Part shown: positions 1-9,539 of the stretch, in pieces
Position numbering within the stretch: the first letter of the stretch is position 1
How the letters are laid out: each line of letters starts with the position of its first letter
From: Cordylochernes scorpioides
Taxonomy: Eukaryota; Arthropoda; Arachnida; Pseudoscorpiones; Chernetidae
Length of the DNA stretch: 64,000 nucleotides
Direction of reading: 5' to 3'
Assembly: GCA_030710605.1 (NCBI GenBank)
Contig: CP092880.1
Location: forward strand, 27,619,727 to 27,683,726
Program-made: the position numbers and the translations under genes
Notes under the pieces: model-generated
Database searches by the model: none
What the model was told of the DNA's origin: nothing
Seen by the model: the letters and a program-made list of their open reading frames with translations, nothing else

Positions 1-276
1 TCATTTATAAATCGTACAGGGCTTTTGCAATTGATAATTGTATGTAATTCTGCTGTCCTCAAAGCTTATGTCCATAGATAATCTAATAGACCCCTTCCAA
101 GAGTCTAGCATCAGTATCACTATAAAAGGAAGATAGAAAAAAGCAATATAACAGCGGTATGGTAGATCAAACTGGCGAAACCGCTGAGAGGTTTCACCAC
201 TGATGAGCCATGCCCTCCCATTAAATTTTCCATTGCAGTAAGGGCAGTAAAAATTTTTATTTTTAAAAATAATCAT
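1..276 (-). CDS. Small repeat-borne ORF with one CPYC motif
   Basis: This is a complete 91-residue frame (ATG at 276, stop at 1) that I do not recognise. It has a single CxxC pair in the context NFYCPYCNGKF near the N-terminus, then a hydrophobic stretch at about residues 43-58. The same frame, broken by stops, recurs on the minus strand at about 41,560-41,760, 58,800-58,990 and 18,840-19,010, and on the plus strand near 18,185-18,300, always inside repeats. Just upstream lies a TATAGACGCG motif (minus-strand sense, about 278-290) that also forms the arms of a foldback at 54,442-54,568. I infer a fragment of a transposon protein. Chance conservation within a repeat is the alternative. Confidence 0.35.
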   Translation of the reverse strand: MIIFKNKNFYCPYCNGKFNGRAWLISGETSQRFRQFDLPYRCYIAFFYLPFIVILMLDSWKGSIRLSMDISFEDSRITYNYQLQKPCTIYK

Positions 277-1240
277 ACGCGTCTATAATAGTTTTGAATT
301 TTAAAAATACATGTATTATTCGACATAGTTCATAAAATTTATATAGACAAAGTGACAACTGTAAGAGAGTTAAATGTTTAAGATCAGGGAACAAACGATG
401 TCCCACTTCTGTAAAGTTGAGTATGGTTTAGTTGAGATGTCTTCTGTGTGGATATATCTAATATAAAATCCTACCTGATTTATTCTGCATTATTGATTTA
501 AACTTACATTGAAGTTAATTGCTTTTGCTCTAATATTCAATATTTTACTTGTAAATTCGTTGATTTAAATTTGAATTGAAGTTAATTCCTTTTTCTAATA
601 TTTAATATTTTACTTGCAGATTCTTGTTGGAATCTTATATGCATATAATTATCTGATTTTTATTGATTTATCAAGAAAAGGGATTGGCCAAATATCGAGG
701 AAGCAGGCTAAATTGTTCCACTAGATGGCGCTCTGCCATCTAAAAAGCACATGTGCTCGTGGTCAGGATATGCCTTCATCATTTTTAATATCAACATCTG
801 ACCTTTTATTTTCTATTGTTTTTTCATAAATTAATCTATTGAGCTTCTTGCTGAATTTCTTAAGATTCCAACTTGAGAAATCTTAATTCTTCTTATCACT
901 ATTATAGATTTCAAGATCATCGGAATTATACAGGTTCCATATTTGTTGTATGAATACTTTCTGTTACCCATGGTACTTTATCTTCCACGTTTTCTTTCTA
1001 AATATTTCCTTGTGTTTCAGATTTATTGTCGTGAAGAATCTGGATTTCTAAATAAGTAAATTTCAACAAAATATCACAGATAATTTCATAATTTATCGAT
1101 GTTTTGTGATGTCAAATTACATGGGATGATATATACTCTATGAAGTAAACGATTTTCAATAATATTTTGCCAAAGCAAATACAAATTTCATCGCATTTTA
1201 CTTTTACATTGATATACGTATGCCTATAGTTGATTGGAGA
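1..1240. repeat. Composite repeat, copy 1 (cut by window start)
   Basis: This block matches, with indels, 41,545-43,150 and 58,785-60,390, including the CPYC frame, the segment with CACTAGATGGCGCTCTGCCA (718-740) and the tail near TATGCCTATAGTT (1,215-1,230). It is shorter than the other copies because about 350 bp present after their ATATTTC segment are missing. It stops aligning near 1,235. No coding region other than the small CPYC frame is visible. Confidence 0.7.
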
Positions 1241-1294
1241 CATTGCTGACAGTGTTGAAGGGAAATCTCCTGGGGAAGAGATCGAGGGGAAGGA

Positions 1295-1502
1295 TGTTGA
1301 CTTTGCTTAGAATTTTCAATGAAACAGATTCCAAGAATTATTAATTAAACATTATATTTATTGATTAACAAGAGAGAGAACAAAATATAAAAGAGAAACC
1401 AATATTAAACCAAAGGAACCTTTTTTTTCTTCCGGTTAGCGCCTATTTACCTGTGAGCTTACTCACACTATGTGGTAACAAATAATTAATATATGTCCAA
1501 CA
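1295..1502 (-). repeat. Copia 3' LTR
   Basis: A 208-bp block begins TGTTGACTTTGC and ends ATGTCCAACA on the plus strand, so on the minus strand it starts TGTTGGACAT and ends GTCAACA, the usual TG...CA LTR form. It lies directly downstream of a minus-strand copia pol, the place expected for the 3' LTR. Its outer 70 bp recur at 8,965-9,034. A poly-T run at 1,421-1,429 lies inside. Confidence 0.65.
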
Positions 1503-2390
1503 CACGCGCCCCTGTGTGTAAGCCCTAATCAGCAAGTCCAAGGCTATCTGAACATTTCCGTAGCCTGTCCTTAGGGAGTCTCTTCGTTAGTATATCCGCC
1601 TCCATGTCTTCACTTTTAGTGTATGCCAGTTTGATTCCATTTTGAATTTCCTCTTTCACAAAATAATACTTTCGGTTTATGTGCTTTGTTCGTGATGTAA
1701 TTTTGTCGGTTTGTATCTAGTATATTGCAGCCTGGCTGTCACTTTTCAAGGTAATTGGGAAAGTTACATTGTCACAAAGTTCTTCTAGTAATCCCTTTAA
1801 CCATAATACTTCTGAAATGCCTTCACATATTGAAATAAGTTCTGCTTCACATGTAGACAAGGCTACTTAATTTTGCCCTCTACTTCTCCAGTTTATTAAG
1901 TTGTTGCCAAGTTTGACTGTATAGCCTGAATAGGATTTTGCGTCTTGGGTTGTACACCAGCTCGCATCAGTACTTATTGTGATATTGTTGTCTTTTGACT
2001 TATATGCCAACATTTTATTTCTTGTTCCCTTCAGATACCTATAGATCCTTTTAACTACAGTTAAATGTATTTCTCTTGGATCATTACTATACTGTGATAA
2101 ATTGCTGACGTTGAAGGATATGTCCGGTCGAGTACCCGTAGAAAGGTACATGAGTGATCCAATCATTTCCTGGTATACAGTTCTGTCTACTGGCTCAGAG
2201 TACAAATACTCATCCAAATTTTGATTTTGATCTCCAGGTATCTGCACACTGTTATATTCTTCCAGTCCAAATCTGTGAAGAATTACATCAAATAATGAGT
2301 CTGAGATAGATAAAATCCATCTTCTGCCCTTTTTATTTCAATTCCGATAAATGGTTCGCTAGCTTTCTTTTCTGTTAGAGTAACATCAAC
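1503..2390 (-). pseudogene. pol: Copia pol, 3' part: RT end and RNase H
   Basis: Read on the minus strand this encodes the end of a Ty1/copia reverse transcriptase and the RNase H domain. Visible motifs are SLMYLSTGTRPDISF and YRYLKGT (about 2,030-2,170), STDASWC (about 1,950), a TCEAELIS segment (about 1,845), KSDSQAAIY (about 1,735), KHINRKYYFVKE (about 1,670) and the copia signature ADILTKRLPKDR (about 1,580). Frame breaks occur near 1,866 and 1,725. The upstream part of the same gene continues at 4,548-5,440; the two are separated by Helitrons inserted next to an AT pair. The element is dead in this copy. Confidence 0.8.
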
Positions 2391-3351
2391 ATATATAGTC
2401 ACGACCGTCATGGGCGGGTCGGCCGGTTCTGTCACGGATGCGCGCGCATCATCATTATGATCATTATCATAATGAAAATTATATTTAAAAAAAAAGAAAA
2501 ACATTTTAAAATTAAAAACTTTATTTTAAAAATATATATATATTTTAAAATAACAGAATATTTTAATTTTCTATAAATTTCATAGATATATTTCATCCAA
2601 AAAAAAAATAATTTTGATAACTTGATTACTAATTGTTTACTTTGATTACTAATTACCCATATTCTTCTGCTTTTACTTAATATTACCTATTTACTAAAAT
2701 AATCATTGTATGCAAAAAAACATGCCTCCTAAGAAATATAACTCTGAAGAGGAAAGAAAGGCCGCAGCTGCCGCAAAAAGGCAAAATGCAAGGCAACAAG
2801 AAACAGCTGATCAACGCGCAGAACGACTCCAACGAGATTCTGAAGCTAAACGTCTAAAACTAGATAATGAAACAGCAGAACAACGTGCTGCAAGACTTCT
2901 GCGTAAAGCTGAAACTTCTAGAAGGCGTATTGACAATGAAACAGCAGAACAACGTGCTGCAAGACTTCTGCGTAAAGCTGAAACTTCTAGACGTCGTATT
3001 GACAATGAAACAGCAGAACAACGTGCTGCAAGACTTCTGCGTAAAGCTGAAACTTCTAGAAGTCGTATTGAAAATGAAACAGAAGAACAAAGTGCTGCAA
3101 GACTTCTGCGTAAAGCTGAAACTTCTAGAAGTCGTATTGACAATGAAACAGCAGAACAACATGCTGAAAGACTTCTGCGTAAAGCTGAAACTTCTAGAAG
3201 TCGTATTGACAATGAAACAGCAGAACAACGTGCTGCAAGACTTCTGTGTAAAGCTGAAACTTCTAGAAGTCGTATTGACAATGAAACAGCAGAACAAAGT
3301 GCTGCAACACTTCTAATAATAATAATTATTATTATATTATTATTATTATTA
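2391..3351 (+). mobile_element. Helitron 5' portion with coding remnant
   Basis: The block starts with ATATATAGTCACGACCGTCA, a 5' end shared with copies at about 3,355, 3,880 and 4,034. It continues through CATCATCATTATGATCATTA and AT-rich DNA into the repeat-rich reading frame at 2,710. No 3' hairpin of its own is present, because a second Helitron begins inside its AATAAT-rich tract at about 3,352. It is probably the left part of an autonomous or once-autonomous copy, since the short copies lack the coding segment. Confidence 0.6.
2710..3318 (+). pseudogene. Truncated Helitron-type N-terminal coiled-coil repeat protein
   Basis: The frame starts at 2,710, or more likely at the in-frame ATG at 2,722 giving MPPKKYNSEEERKAAAAAK, and consists of a lysine-rich head followed by six to seven copies of a 23-residue unit built around NETAEQRAARLLRKAE. 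The unit is charged and helical, as in the N-terminal segments that precede Rep-helicase domains in arthropod Helitron proteins. The frame then runs into an AAT/ATT microsatellite and the start of another Helitron, so helitron-like and helicase domains are absent. At DNA level it is a 69-bp tandem repeat, and the other five frames across it are shadows. Confidence 0.6.
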
Positions 3352-3874
3352 TCTATATATATATAGTCACGACCGTCATGGGCCGGTTCTGTCACGGATG
3401 CGCGCGCACAGGGAGGTCACGTGCTCGCCGGCAGCCAACGGGCGCGCGCCGCCGGTATTACGTCATAGATTATAAACACAAGGTAATAAGGCCAAATAAA
3501 AAAATAATGTGTGATAAGGCACAATTTGGATTATCTACTTATATAATTGCCTTATTCTCTCTGTGTGAAGTTCACGGATAGATTTTGGTCAGAATGGATA
3601 AAATAAAAAAAGTGTCAAGGGATGGGAATCGAACCCACGACCTTCCGCTTACCGGACAGATGCCATGACCACTAGGCTACCCTGGACATATTTTTCCGTT
3701 CACATTTTTATTTTTATATTTTCAAGACACACACAGTTTGGGGCGGGACGTTTCACAAGAGAGACATCCACGGCGCCAATTTATAATTGTAACGAATAGT
3801 ATTTTAATTAAAACATTTTAAAAATATATAAGCACTCGGGTAAAACCCGGGCGTTGCCCGGGCCATTTGTCTAG
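3352..3874 (+). mobile_element. Non-autonomous Helitron copy with a perfect 3' hairpin
   Basis: The left end lies in A|TCTATATATATATAG and is followed by the conserved CACGACCGTCATGGGCCGG. The right end has a perfect hairpin CCCGGGC-GTT-GCCCGGG (3,846-3,862), eight spacer bases, then CTAG followed by T (3,871-3,875). A 5' TC, a 3' hairpin about 10 nt from CTRR, insertion between A and T and no target duplication are the Helitron signature. The body carries a GC-rich head and a tRNA-like segment at 3,615-3,685. It encodes no protein. Confidence 0.8.
3615..3685 (-). repeat. tRNA-Thr-like SINE head inside Helitron
   Basis: On the minus strand this reads as a tRNA-like sequence with an A box (TAGCCTAGTGG) and a B box (GGTTCGATTCC). 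Folding by eye gives an anticodon stem TCTGT/GCGGA with a 7-nt loop CCGGTAA, hence anticodon GGT (threonine), but the invariant U33 is C. It is repeated at 4,284-4,355 in a sister Helitron, so it is cargo of the element and not a cellular tRNA gene. Confidence 0.65.
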
Positions 3875-3879
3875 TCCCT

Positions 3880-4033
3880 ATATATAGTCACGACCGTCAT
3901 GGGCCGGCTGGCCGGCCGGCCGGCCGGTTCTGTCACGGATGCGCGCGCATCATCATTATGATCATTATCATTATCTAATGATAATAATAATAATAATTAT
4001 TATTATTATTATTATATTATTATTATTATTAAC
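3880..4033 (+). mobile_element. Helitron 5' end fragment with GGCC microsatellite
   Basis: A third copy of the Helitron 5' end (TATATAGTCACGACCGTCAT) starts five bases after the CTAG end of the previous copy. It contains a run of GGCCGGCC repeats (3,901-3,927), then AAT/ATT microsatellite. It is broken at about 4,034 by another Helitron start, mirroring the arrangement at 3,352. Confidence 0.6.
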
Positions 4034-4544
4034 ATATATAGTCACGACCGTCATGGGCCGGTTATATCACGGATGCGCACGCACAGGGAGGTCACGTGCT
4101 CGCCGGCAGCCAACGGGCGCGCGCCGCCGGCATTACGTCATAGATTATAAAATAAAAAAAATAGTGTGTGATAAGGCACAATTTGGATTATCTACTTATA
4201 TAATTGCCTTATTCTGTCTGTGTGAATTTCACTGTGTGAAGTTCACGGATAGATTTTGATCAGAACAGATAAAATAAAAAAATTTCAAGGGATGGGAATC
4301 GAACCCACGACCTTCCGCTTACCAGGCAGATGCCATGACCACTAGGCTACCCTGTACATATTTTTCCGTTCACATTTTTATTTTTATATTTTCAAGACAC
4401 ACACAGTTTGGGGCGGGACGTTTCACAAAAGAGAGATCCACGGCGCCAATTTATAATTGTAACGAATAATATTTTAATTAAAACATTTTTAAAATATATA
4501 CGCACTCGGGTAAAACCCGGGCGTTGCCCGGGCCATTCGTCTAG
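4034..4544 (+). mobile_element. Non-autonomous Helitron, second full copy
   Basis: It is a close sister of the copy at 3,352-3,874, with the same head, the same tRNA-like segment (4,284-4,355, minus strand) and the same terminal hairpin (4,516-4,532) followed by CTAG at 4,541-4,544 and T. Copia coding sequence resumes immediately afterwards, so this end is the right-hand boundary of the Helitron cluster inside the copia gene. Confidence 0.8.
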
Positions 4545-4547
4545 TAT

Positions 4548-5440
4548 TTTTATATTTCTGAGTCTAGGTTGTCATTAATTTCCTTACTAGTTCCAGCAAT
4601 GATAAGATCATCTACATATAGACCCAGTATTGCATACTCTTCTCCTCTCTGGAGTTTATAGACACATGGATCACATTTGGTTCTAATCATTCCCAACTGG
4701 TTAAAAATTTCATTGATATTTTTGTTCCAACATTTTCCTGATTGTGGTAGACCATACAGGCTTTTTTTTCCAATTTACACACTTTGTTTTCTTCTACTTT
4801 TTGCATAAAACCATCTTGTTGTCTCATGTATACTGTATCTTCTAACTCACTGTAGAGATAAGCTGTCTTCACGTCATAAGTCTTTATGATTAAATTCTGT
4901 TGTGTTGCAAGAGCTACTATTGTTCGCAAGCTTTCCTTTCTGAGTACGATGAGAAAAATTCCTTATAGTCCACACCATATCTTTGATTGCATCCAACAGC
5001 AACCAGTCGGACCTTTCTTTTATGTGTGCCGTCATTCGATGTTTTCTTTGTACTGTAGACCCATTTACTATTGATCATTTTATACCATTTTCCCTTGGAA
5101 CTAGTGTTCATACTTTATGCTTCTCTATCTCACTGAGCTCTTCTTCCATTGCGTTGTGCCATTCATTTCTTTCTCTACTATCCATTGTTTCTTTAAAATT
5201 CTCCGGAATATAATGATCTATTTCCATAATTGAATTTGCCTCATTCCTATCCATTAATCTTTGTGAGCGTCGAACTCCTTCTTTGATCAATTTCCTTTCT
5301 TGTTCTTCAAGTCTTGCTTTGTGCCGTTTCTCTAAGATGCTCTTTTTTCTCCTTTCTTTCTTCCTCCTGTGGTGTGTCGATTTATTAGTCCTGCGATGGC
5401 CCAGAAAGTATTTCAAATTTAGTGTTTTATAGGTATTACT
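4548..5440 (-). pseudogene. pol: Copia pol, 5' part: reverse transcriptase
   Basis: The minus strand encodes the N-terminal half of a Ty1/copia reverse transcriptase. In order from 5,416 downwards I see a basic linker with RRSQRL, the segment WHNAMEEELSEIEKHKV, SKWVYSTKK (about 5,060), CNQRYGVDYKEFF (about 4,980), KTYDVKTAYLYSELEDTVYM (about 4,850) and the catalytic YVDDLIIAG (about 4,605). There are frame changes near 5,110, 4,930 and 4,760. It joins the RNase H part at 1,503-2,390 once the Helitrons are removed. Gag, protease and integrase are missing: the homology stops near 5,440. Confidence 0.8.
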
Positions 5441-5740
5441 TGTTATCTACATTTTTAGAGGAAGACAAAAGGACAACACCCTAGAATGTCTATTCTGGTT
5501 CTCTCTGGTTTCCGCCGCTGTGCCGCGCCGCGCAGCGGTGGTCACCTCCTATTACATGGCGCCGCTTGTATGTTTGTTGACGGCGTGGTCTGTCATCCCA
5601 GCAGGCTGGAAGGAAGTCTCTCGGCCTCCACAGTACTCCTCTTCCAGTGGCGAAGTCACGATTCGGAGCACAAAGTGGTTAATTACAATATATATTTACA
5701 TCATCAATGTAGGCAAGAAAAAAATAAGGAGAAATATAGT
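5441..5740. other. GC-richer spacer, probable Gypsy 3' end or LTR remnant
   Basis: This stretch lies between the truncated copia and the C-terminal stop of a minus-strand Gypsy integrase, where a 3' untranslated region and LTR would be expected. Its first 20 bp (ATCTACATTTTTAGAG) recur at about 7,595 inside the deleted LTR element. I cannot find a matching second LTR, and the two plus-strand frames across it have no recognisable motif. Confidence 0.3.
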
Positions 5741-7336
5741 CTATTGCTCCTTAAATCTCACGGGTTTCTTGATTATTCTCCCCGATCTTGTCTTAGTCAG
5801 GTCTGGTGCTGATCCTGTTCCTTGGAATTCTGTGTACTTCTCTATATCTGGTGGGTCAGGATTCTGTTGGGACGATGTAGAAGGCAGCGCTCCCGACACG
5901 ATCGGTCTTGCTGCAGTAGGGTGTACTAAAGTTAGATTGTCCGAATCTGCCAGTAAGTAAACAGGTCGCAATCGGTCAATCGATATGGTCACATTTCTTT
6001 CTTTCACTTTGAGTGTGAAATATTTGTCTGTTCTTTCTAGGACTGGAAAGGGTCCCTCATATGGTGGTTCCAGAGGTTTCCTCACTCTATCTGTCCTGAT
6101 AAATATATTAGAACATGTTTTCAGATCTTTATGGACAAATACTTTAGTCTTCGAATGATGTTTTTCATTCAAGGGTTTGAGCAATTCCATTTGCTTTTAA
6201 AGCTGTTGAACAAATTCTTCTACATCCGGGTGATGTTTAGAATCATCAAAGAATTCGCCAGGCAGTCTGATGGATTTGCCATATACCATTTGAGACAAAG
6301 AATGGTTGTTATCTTTGTTGATAGCACACACACAGCACACAAGCCTAGTAGAACTGTTGGCAGCGTTCTATCCACTTAATATTATTGTGGGCACGAATGG
6401 GAGTTTTGATGGTTCTGTGAAGTCTTTCGATCTTCCCGTTACACTGAGGGTGGTACGCCGTGGAATGACGAAGTTTGATACCAAACAGCGTTGTTAAATC
6501 TTTGAAAAGTTGAGAAGTAAACTGCTTTCCTTGGTCTGATATCACTGTATGCGGTGCTAAATCTAACAATCCAGTTTTCGTAGAACGCTCTCGCCACGGT
6601 TTCAGACATCATATCTGGTAGCGGAACAACTTCCATCCAGCTGGTGTACCTATCGATACAGGTTAGACAGTGGATTTTACCATTTGATGGAGGTAAAGGA
6701 CCAATTAGATCGATGTGGACAACACAAAATCTTTCATCTATTTCTTGATATTTGCCTATTTATGATTTCCTGTGTATCGACACCTTGCACCTTTGGCAGT
6801 TGACACAAGCTTTAGCCCATTTCCTAATGTCTTTATTCATATTAGGCCATATAAATCTTGATGTTAATTGTTTAGTTGTGGCTTTGATGCCTGGGTATGA
6901 AAGTTCGTGGAAGTTCCTAAAAACCATCATTCGGAATTTAATTGGAATGAATGGTCTAATATTATTGGTATACACGTCACACCATAACAAATTGCCTGAT
7001 TGTAGTGGGCATTGCTTAAATTTTAGAGAGGTATTCTTTTATATCAGGTTTTGTAGCTCTGAATCTGAATCTCTTCATAGTCGATGGTTGTGATAGCATA
7101 AACTCTGGACAGAGCATCGGCGACTATGTTGTCAGTACCTTTTATGTACTTGATGTCAGTAGTGAATTGAGAGATGTATTGTAGATTTTTAATTGTCTAG
7201 GAGAATCTTTCTCATTTTTTGTTTGAATGTGTAAATTAAAGGTTCAAGATCAGTTAAAATTGTAAATTCACGTGCCTCAAGCAGGTGTTTGAAGAATTTG
7301 ATAGACAAATATATTGAGAGAAGCTCTTTATCATAT
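5741..7336 (-). pseudogene. pol: Gypsy pol remnant: integrase and end of RNase H
   Basis: Read downwards from 7,336 the minus strand encodes the end of RNase H (DKELLSIYLSIKFF), a linker, the integrase zinc domain (YPGIKATTKQ...CVNCQRC, about 6,780-6,910, with the second His of HHCC read as Tyr), the catalytic core (CIDRYTSWMEVVPLPD near 6,630, ISDQGKQFTSQ near 6,540, NGKIERLHRT near 6,430) and the C-terminal domain (RVRKPLEPPYEGPFPVLER and VTISIDRLRP, 5,970-6,090), ending at 5,741 with KKPVRFKEQ. Several frameshifts separate these. The Asp, Asp and Glu of the core are present, but the gene is broken. The upstream half is at 8,044-8,963. Confidence 0.85.
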
Positions 7337-7523
7337 TGTAACCAAGTATTTATTAATTTTAATATTTTTTATTAACAGAGTGGTCATTTTTACGTTTAAA
7401 TCTTGCGACTCTGTAAATTCCCCTCGTGGCTTATCTTTTGTTTACATTTCATAGTTTGTCCTTGCCTGAAATAAATTTTGTTTCCTCCTGAAGTTTTTGT
7501 CTTCCCTAATTTTCCACGTGGCA
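7337..7523 (+). repeat. 5' LTR of the deleted element
   Basis: It is 187 bp, TG...CA, with AATAAA at about 7,471, and differs from the 3' LTR at a handful of positions, including short indels near 7,375, 7,440 and 7,505. The order of LTR, then TGGTGGAGATGC, fixes the plus orientation. Confidence 0.8.
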
Positions 7524-7857
7524 TTTTGGTGGAGATGCTGGGTAAGTTAGGGAAGACAAACTGAAGATCGCCGAGAAGATCTTGAAGCCATGGGTGCTGT
7601 GATCTACATTTTTAGAGACTGGCTCTAGGATTCCACCGCCGTGTCAAAGCAAAGACTTCCTTCCAAGATGACGATGTCCCTATAGACGACGATACGACGA
7701 CAAAGCCGCTCTTCACGCCGCAAGAAAATGGACGCAAAGGTACTAGGGACAAAGTTCCAAGACTTCGATGGAATCCTTGGCAGAAGCACGTCAGATCCAC
7801 GTCAGTATCTACAATAATTGCTAGCTGTGGGTCACAGCTTCCATAGGGAAGAAGCTA

Positions 7858-8043
7858 TGTAACCAAGTTTTTATTAATTTTATTATTTTTTATTAACAGA
7901 GTGGTCATTTTTTACGTTTAAATCTTGCGACTCTGTAAATTCCCCTCGTGGCTTATCTTTGTTCACATTTCATAGTTTGTCCTTGCCTGAAATAAATTTT
8001 GTTTCCTCCTGAAGTTTTTTCTTCCATAATATTCCACGTGGCA
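7858..8043 (+). repeat. 3' LTR of the deleted element
   Basis: It is 186 bp and starts TGTAACCAAG after GAAGCTA. It ends CCACGTGGCA directly before the ATAT target copy at 8,044. The purine tract before it (GGGAAGAAGC, about 7,846-7,855) is a weak polypurine-tract candidate. Confidence 0.8.
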
Positions 8044-8963
8044 ATATGTACTATAATTGCATTGAGCAAGATTTAATTTTTTTGAGAAAATTGCTATTGG
8101 TTTCCATGTATTATTGTCAAGCTGTTGGAGAACCGACCCAACTGCCCGATCTGAAGCATCTGTTCAGAGTGAGATAGGCAGTTCAGCATCGGGGGTAGGC
8201 TAACAGTGCTGTATTAGATAGGGCTTGTTTGCATTGTTCAAACTGAACTTCAGCTTCTTCAGTCCATTTTATTTAGCTTCTATCTTTTTTCTTTGCACCC
8301 CTCAAGTATTCATGAAGGATTGCCTGAGTCTCTGCTGCATTGTTCAAAAAGGTACGATAAAAGTTTAGCATACGCAAAAATATGCGTAATTGAAGCAAGA
8401 AGTTGAATATTCTTTGAGTGTGAAAGCTTGTAAAAAATAGGAACTTACCCTCTATTATTAATTTGTTTAATTTTTTGCTTTGTTGTCTGTTTTTGCACAA
8501 TTTGAATCTGGTTTGAAAATTTATAAAAATTAGACGATTCTTTTGTTGCCTCAAATACGAGGTAATTATCTCGTTTATCTATATATATATATCTAAAAGG
8601 TTTAAAGTTTAATAAATAATTTTATAAATCTGAGAGTTGTCTTTAAAAACGATCCAACAGTAATTCATGAACTGTTTTTGGTTTCTTATACTCTAAAATA
8701 GCTTGAACCTTTGTTGGGAGTGATTTCACACCGTGAGAGGTAATGAGGTATCCTAGAAAATCAATTTCCTGTACTAGGAATTTAGATTTAGAAAGATTGA
8801 TTCTTAATCCATAGGAATATAGTCTGCTGAATAAAGTTTCAAGGTGGCTTAAAGCTCTTCTTCTGTTTTAGAGGCTACCAGAATATCATCTAAGTAGACA
8901 AATGCAAAGTCCAAGTTTCTTAAAACTCCATGTATGAATCTCTGAAAGGTGGCAGTAGCATTT
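8044..8963 (-). pseudogene. pol: Gypsy pol remnant: RNase H start and reverse transcriptase end
   Basis: From 8,963 downwards the minus strand reads NATATFQRFIHGVLRNL, then FVYLDDILVAS (about 8,880, catalytic YLDD intact) and SKSKFLVQEIDFLGYLIT. After a 250-bp AT-rich interruption (about 8,407-8,655) it continues FLRMLNFYRTFLNNAAE, EVQFEQCKQALSNTALLAYP (about 8,230) and TDASDRAVGS (about 8,140), with a stop just before TDAS. It joins the integrase half at 7,336 once the nested LTR element is removed. The RT N-terminus is lost at about 8,963, where a copia LTR piece begins. Confidence 0.85.
8407..8655. other. AT-rich insertion inside Gypsy RT-RNase H junction
   Basis: About 250 bp with no coding signal interrupts the frame between ...PKTVHELL (upstream) and LRIFLRMLNFY (downstream). 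It includes the run TATATATATATATC near 8,580. I see no terminal repeats or target duplication, so its class is unknown. Confidence 0.5.
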
Positions 8964-8964
8964 C

Positions 8965-9034
8965 TAGTTAGCGCCTATTTACCTGTGAGCTTACACACAC
9001 TCTGTGATAACAATTAATTAATATATGTCCAACA
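8965..9034 (-). repeat. Copia LTR fragment
   Basis: This 70-bp piece, GTTAGCGCCTATTTACCTGT through ATGTCCAACA, matches the inner part of the copia LTR at 1,430-1,502. It abuts the truncated Gypsy RT on the left and continues on the right into GGTGGCAACGGGG. It may be the remnant of the 5' LTR of a second copia copy. Confidence 0.6.
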
Positions 9035-9480
9035 AAGGTGGCAACGGGGATACACAGACGATCTAAAACAATGTACTGAACGACACGAGGAGTTAAAGAG
9101 TATGGCGGAGAGCGGGAAGTATGGAGCGCCCATGTGGCCCATTCTCAGTAGAGGAAGGCTTTGAAAGATGAAATAGAAGCTAGGAACCAAGTTTACCTAG
9201 ACCTTATTGAGAACAGCAACACCCTCCTCATCAGAATTTACAATCACCTTGCTGCAAATATTAAGCTTAAGGCCGACCAAATCAAACATAATAAGTGAAT
9301 TGAACTCTGCTCTTCAATTGACCCAAAAACCAGCGACATAAAACTATTGAGACTGATACATGCCCTCAATTAGGACGCTCCATCTCCCAGAAGCTCAAAT
9401 ACTTTCAAGGATAATTCTTAAAACCCCTGACAGATAATTACAGCCTAGCAAATCTTATATAGCAATATCTATCTCACAGA
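9035..9480. other. Decayed coding-like stretch of unknown origin
   Basis: No intact frame is present, but the plus strand can be read with few stops as charged, helical-looking protein (for example KDEIEARNQVYLDLIENSN around 9,165-9,215 and SSIDPKTSDIKLLRLIHALN around 9,315-9,370). The style resembles a linker region of a LINE or a coiled coil. I cannot assign a family. Confidence 0.25.
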
Positions 9481-9539
9481 TCATTCCATCTACCATAGGT
9501 GCTTCGCCTATCTAAAAAGAGCCAGTGCTGCCGCCCCAC

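Larger units (their letters stand above)
7337..8043 (+). mobile_element. Internally deleted LTR retrotransposon inserted at ATAT
   Basis: Two near-identical LTRs (7,337-7,523 and 7,858-8,043) enclose only 334 bp. Both start TGTAACCAAG and end CCACGTGGCA. The first is followed by a primer-binding-site-like TTTTGGTGGAGATGCTGGG. The element is flanked by ATAT (7,333-7,336 and 8,044-8,047), and removing it with one ATAT restores the RNase H frame of the surrounding Gypsy (NYSTYDKELL across the joint). The interior keeps no gag or pol motif, so it could only move with proteins supplied by a relative. Confidence 0.85.

Noticed and set aside
2811..3395. Long minus- and second plus-frame ORFs over the 69-bp repeats
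   Set aside because: They are the other phases of the same tandem repeat. Only the NETAEQRAARLL phase resembles a known protein type.
3615..3685. A functional tRNA-Thr gene on the minus strand
   Set aside because: U33 is C, the acceptor end is weak, and an identical block sits in a second Helitron copy. It is element cargo.
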